Assembly: GCA_964577295.1 (NCBI GenBank)
Contig: CAZNYN010000004.1
Location: 39,594 to 103,593, forward strand
Direction of reading: 5' to 3'
DNA from: CAZNYN01 sp964577295
Lineage (GTDB): Bacteria; Synergistota; Synergistia; Synergistales; Synergistaceae
DNA: 64,000 nt
Position numbers and translations under genes: made by a program. The notes below the pieces were generated by a model that had not been told where the DNA came from, made no database searches, and worked only from the letters and a program-made list of their open reading frames with translations. Positions 61,715 through 64,000 of the stretch are shown piece after piece; the first letter of the stretch is position 1, and each line of letters begins with the position of its first letter.

Positions 61715-61747
61715 AAATTCCTCCTATTATCTGAGCAGGAGGAATTT
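61715..61747 (+). promoter_or_regulatory. Hairpin that sequesters the tnpB ribosome binding site
   Basis: AAATTCCTCC (61715-61724) pairs with GGAGGAATTT (61738-61747). The latter is the Shine-Dalgarno of tnpB, 3 nt before its ATG. Read-through transcripts from outside would fold and block translation. The same pairing survives, with one U-G wobble, in the older IS66 copy. Confidence 0.65.
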
Positions 61748-61749
61748 TT

Positions 61750-62103
61750 ATGTTCGAGTATAAAGACAGAGAGATATATCTTGTATGTGGCTGTACGGAT
61801 ATGCGTAAGGGAATAGACGGTCTGTCCGCTATTGTGAGTCTCAGACTTGCTTGTGACTCTTTTAAGCCCGTAATGTTTGTCTTCTGTAACAGCAGACGCG
61901 ACAAGATAAAGGTTCTTGAATGGGATGGAGATGGCTTCTGGCTGTATCAGAAACGTCTTGAGAAGGGTACTTTCCCATGGCCCAAGGAGTCCAAGCTGCA
62001 GAAGATTGTTTTAAGCGCAGCAGAGTTTTCTTGTCTGTTATTAGGCACGAAACTAAGACGCAGGCTTGCTTTTGACGAAGTGCTCCCCGGAGCTTCCGCG
62101 TAG
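61750..62103 (+). CDS. tnpB: IS66 family accessory protein TnpB
   Basis: IS66 Orf2-like protein of 117 residues, with CGCTDMRKGIDGLSAIV near the N-terminus and the central VFCNSRRDKIKVLEWDGDGFWLYQKRLEKG that defines the family. It is required for IS66 transposition together with TnpC; the biochemical role is not settled. The start is ATG 61750 with GGAGGAA inside the hairpin described separately. Confidence 0.93.
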   Translation: MFEYKDREIYLVCGCTDMRKGIDGLSAIVSLRLACDSFKPVMFVFCNSRRDKIKVLEWDGDGFWLYQKRLEKGTFPWPKESKLQKIVLSAAEFSCLLLGTKLRRRLAFDEVLPGASA

Positions 62104-62171
62104 ATAATAGTCGAAATTGCAAGTCCTTGATATCACTGGATATATTTGTATTTTTAGTGTATGATTTTCTC

Positions 62172-63866
62172 ATGAAAAACACACCTTCTAAACTCGAAGA
62201 ACTACAAACAAAATATGAAAAGTCTGAAGCAGAACGCTTAAAGCTTGCGAGTGAAAACACAGAACTTGCCACTGTGAACTCAGAACTTGCTGATAAGAAC
62301 TTAACCCTTGAAACTCAATACAGAGCACTTTCAAACAAAAATGAGGAGCTTGCGGCTCTTATAGCTCATTATGAAGCGCGCCTCCGTCTTAGCTGCCAGC
62401 GTCAGTTCGGTCAGTCAAGCGAGAAATCTCAAATTGATCCCAATCAAATGCTGCTTATATTTGACGAAGCTGAAAATGAAGCGCAGCCCAAAAAAACAGA
62501 ACCCACAGTAGAAGAAATAACATACACCAGACGCAAAAGGACAAAGAGAAAAGAAGATAAATTCGAATTTCTTCCGGTAGAGCAAGTAACTCACTCCATC
62601 GCGGAAGAAGAACGTGTATGCCCTGAATGCGGAGAACCGATGCACATAATGGGGCACGAGACAAGAAAAGAACTCTTCATAATTCCGGCTCAGGTAAAAG
62701 TACTAGAACACATACGTGAGATATACTCCTGCCGCCGCTGTGAACGGGAAAACACAAAAGTCCCCATAGTAAAAGCACCTATGCCCGAAGCTGTAATAAA
62801 AGGCAGTGCAGCATCTGCTGCGGCTATAGCTCACATCATGGTACAGAAATACATAAATGCCGTACCCCTCTACAGACAGGAAATATCCTTCCTCAACGAC
62901 GGATTCTTCCTAAGTCGCCAAACCATGGCTAACTGGCTCATACGCGCATCATCGGACTGGCTTGAACCCCTATACCGGCAAATGCATGACCAACTTCTTC
63001 AAGAAGACATACTTCATGCGGATGAAACAGTGGTACAAGTACTCAAAGAACCCGGACGAGCATCACGCAATGAATCCTACATGTGGCTCTACTGCACCGG
63101 AAGAGAAACACAGACACCGATAGTGCTCTACGAATACCAAGAAACCAGATCCAGCACGCACCCAAAAAAATTCCTTGGAGGATATAAAGGCTACCTCCAT
63201 GCAGACGGATACGCGGGATACAAAACACTGCAGAAAGAAATACACCTCTGCGGATGTTGGGCACATGCCAGAAGAAAATTCCATGAAGCTCTAAAATCCA
63301 TGCCGACAGAAGAACAAGCCAACAGCCTATCGCAAAAAGGGCTTGCCTACTGCGACCAAATATTTGCGCTTGAACGCAGCTACGAACAACTAACGCCGCA
63401 AGAACGGCACACCCTGCGTACACAACAAAACAAACCAATAGCAGATGCCTTCTTCAAATGGGCATCCGAAGCACCGGTTCTGCCCAAATCCATACTAGGC
63501 AAAGCAATCCACTACGCAATGGAACAAAAACCATACCTTGAAACCTACTACAACGACGGCAGACTCGAAATCTCCAACAACAGAGCTGAACGAGCCATAA
63601 AACCCTTTGTCATAGGCAGAAAAAACTGGCTATTCAGCTGCACCCCCAAAGGTGCTAAAGCAAGTGCTGTAATCTACAGCATCCTTGAAACAGCCAAACA
63701 AAACGGACTCAAACCCTATGACTACCTCAAATACATATTTGAAACCATGCCCAGCATCCAGCAGAAAAACTACCACACCCTCCTGCCATGGAGCGCAAGC
63801 CTGCCGGACTATCTGCGCACCGGGCATCACGACAAAGATACAGCGGAGAACGACAAGAGCGAATAA
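62172..63866 (+). CDS. tnpC: IS66 family transposase TnpC
   Basis: DDE transposase of 564 residues. An N-terminal coiled coil (about 1-75) and a leucine-rich DNA-binding part are followed by a zinc-finger-like CPECGEPM and CRRCE segment. The catalytic core includes ILHADETVVQVL, YLHADGYAGY and the glutamate in NNRAERAIKPFVIGRKNWLF. ATG 62172 is preferred over the upstream 62127 start for its conserved coiled-coil beginning, although ribosome binding sequence is weak; translation may depend on tnpB. Confidence 0.93.
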   Translation: MKNTPSKLEELQTKYEKSEAERLKLASENTELATVNSELADKNLTLETQYRALSNKNEELAALIAHYEARLRLSCQRQFGQSSEKSQIDPNQMLLIFDEAENEAQPKKTEPTVEEITYTRRKRTKRKEDKFEFLPVEQVTHSIAEEERVCPECGEPMHIMGHETRKELFIIPAQVKVLEHIREIYSCRRCERENTKVPIVKAPMPEAVIKGSAASAAAIAHIMVQKYINAVPLYRQEISFLNDGFFLSRQTMANWLIRASSDWLEPLYRQMHDQLLQEDILHADETVVQVLKEPGRASRNESYMWLYCTGRETQTPIVLYEYQETRSSTHPKKFLGGYKGYLHADGYAGYKTLQKEIHLCGCWAHARRKFHEALKSMPTEEQANSLSQKGLAYCDQIFALERSYEQLTPQERHTLRTQQNKPIADAFFKWASEAPVLPKSILGKAIHYAMEQKPYLETYYNDGRLEISNNRAERAIKPFVIGRKNWLFSCTPKGAKASAVIYSILETAKQNGLKPYDYLKYIFETMPSIQQKNYHTLLPWSASLPDYLRTGHHDKDTAENDKSE

Positions 63867-63945
63867 GCCACGACTCCTATATGATACAAATAAATAATAT
63901 CCCGGATTCCTGATGACTACCAGGTACGGGATATTTGACGCTTAC

Positions 63946-64000
63946 GTTTATCCTGTCTGCGGCCATACGTATATGGGCAAGAATACAGGAGGTTTTATAT
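63946..64000 (+). mobile_element. Continuation of the older IS66 copy (interrupted tnpB), runs off the window
   Basis: After the right target duplication (GTTTATCC, 63946-63953) the frame reads VYPVCGHTYMGKNTGGF, aligning with IYLVCGCTDMRKGIDGL of the intact TnpB. Joined to 61636-61667 it restores one uninterrupted tnpB frame with an ATT in place of the start codon. The rest of the element lies beyond 64000. Confidence 0.8.

Larger units (their letters stand above)
61668..63945 (+). mobile_element. IS66-family insertion sequence, complete, 2278 bp, without tnpA
   Basis: The ends are perfect 25-bp inverted repeats: GTAAGCGTCAAATATCCCGT with the next ACCTG (61668-61692), and the exact complement at 63921-63945. 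An 8-bp duplication GTTTATCC flanks it. It encodes TnpB and TnpC. Only about 80 bp separate the left end from tnpB, so tnpA is absent. Both genes are open, so the element may be active. Confidence 0.95.

Noticed and set aside
1..64000. CRISPR array, rRNA genes or prophage
   Set aside because: No regularly spaced repeats, rRNA-like sequence or phage structural genes were seen; the only mobile DNA is the nested IS66 pair at the right end.

Overview
The window looks like a chromosomal piece from an anaerobic, amino-acid-fermenting bacterium. A Synergistota-type genome is my best guess, inferred from gene content and not proven. Supporting signs are a complete bacterial V-type ATPase operon, selenocysteine insertion genes (selA, selB), branched-chain amino acid import, several amino-acid catabolic enzymes, M20 amidohydrolases, and Veg/PurR genes in the order veg-ispE-purR. 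Start codons other than ATG (TTG, GTG) with strong Shine-Dalgarno sequences are common.

Layout. 1-3472: the end of a probable livK followed by livHMGF. 3534-11298: the most unusual region, one co-directional operon of seven genes: a HydE-like radical SAM enzyme, a NifH-like iron protein, NifD-like and NifK-like subunits, a TroA/FecB-type binding protein, a FecCD-type permease, and an ABC ATPase fused to a TM1266-like domain (the family linked to [FeFe]-hydrogenase systems). A 5' leader with mutually exclusive P1, antiterminator and terminator pairings precedes it, so it looks like an OFF riboswitch. I see no nifB, nifEN, hydF or hydG here, so this is not a standard nitrogenase or hydrogenase locus. 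11405-13838: malic enzyme and lysA. 13886-14989: a secreted PQQ-type beta-propeller. 15109-18300: an arsenic-type operon (arsR, DUF318 permease, degenerate small gene, thioredoxin-like protein, Acr3) with two ATCAA-N6-TTGAT operators. 18485-24826: lepA-hemW and selA-selB. 24893-26999: veg-ispE-purR.

27151-33773: an amino-acid catabolism region (saccharopine/lysine-dehydrogenase-like protein, AGCS symporter, P5C-reductase-like protein, class III aminotransferase) with a GntR/FCD regulator. The promoters of the dehydrogenase and the aminotransferase carry similar paired operator-like boxes with an 18-bp period at the predicted transcription start. 33967-34041: tRNA-Ala(CGC). 34114-39485: MFS transporter (interrupted by a probably false assembly gap), two paralogous M20 amidohydrolases and a divergent regulator with an 11-bp repeated motif. 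39609-45030: TRIC/UPF0126 protein, UmuC, a 52-residue zinc-ribbon-like protein, a flavoredoxin-like protein, a SsuCB-type ABC pair and an MBL hydrolase. 45076-51544: addB-addA. 51625-60460: the V-ATPase operon in the order ntpFIKECGABD, with the Na+-site residues of NtpK conserved. 60558-61538: asparaginase. 61552-64000: an IS66-family element (25-bp perfect inverted repeats, 8-bp target duplication) inserted into the tnpB of an older, diverged IS66 copy.

The genes suggest a Na+-based energy economy built on amino-acid uptake and fermentation, plus one uncharacterised nitrogenase-like reductase system coupled to metal or metallo-cofactor import.
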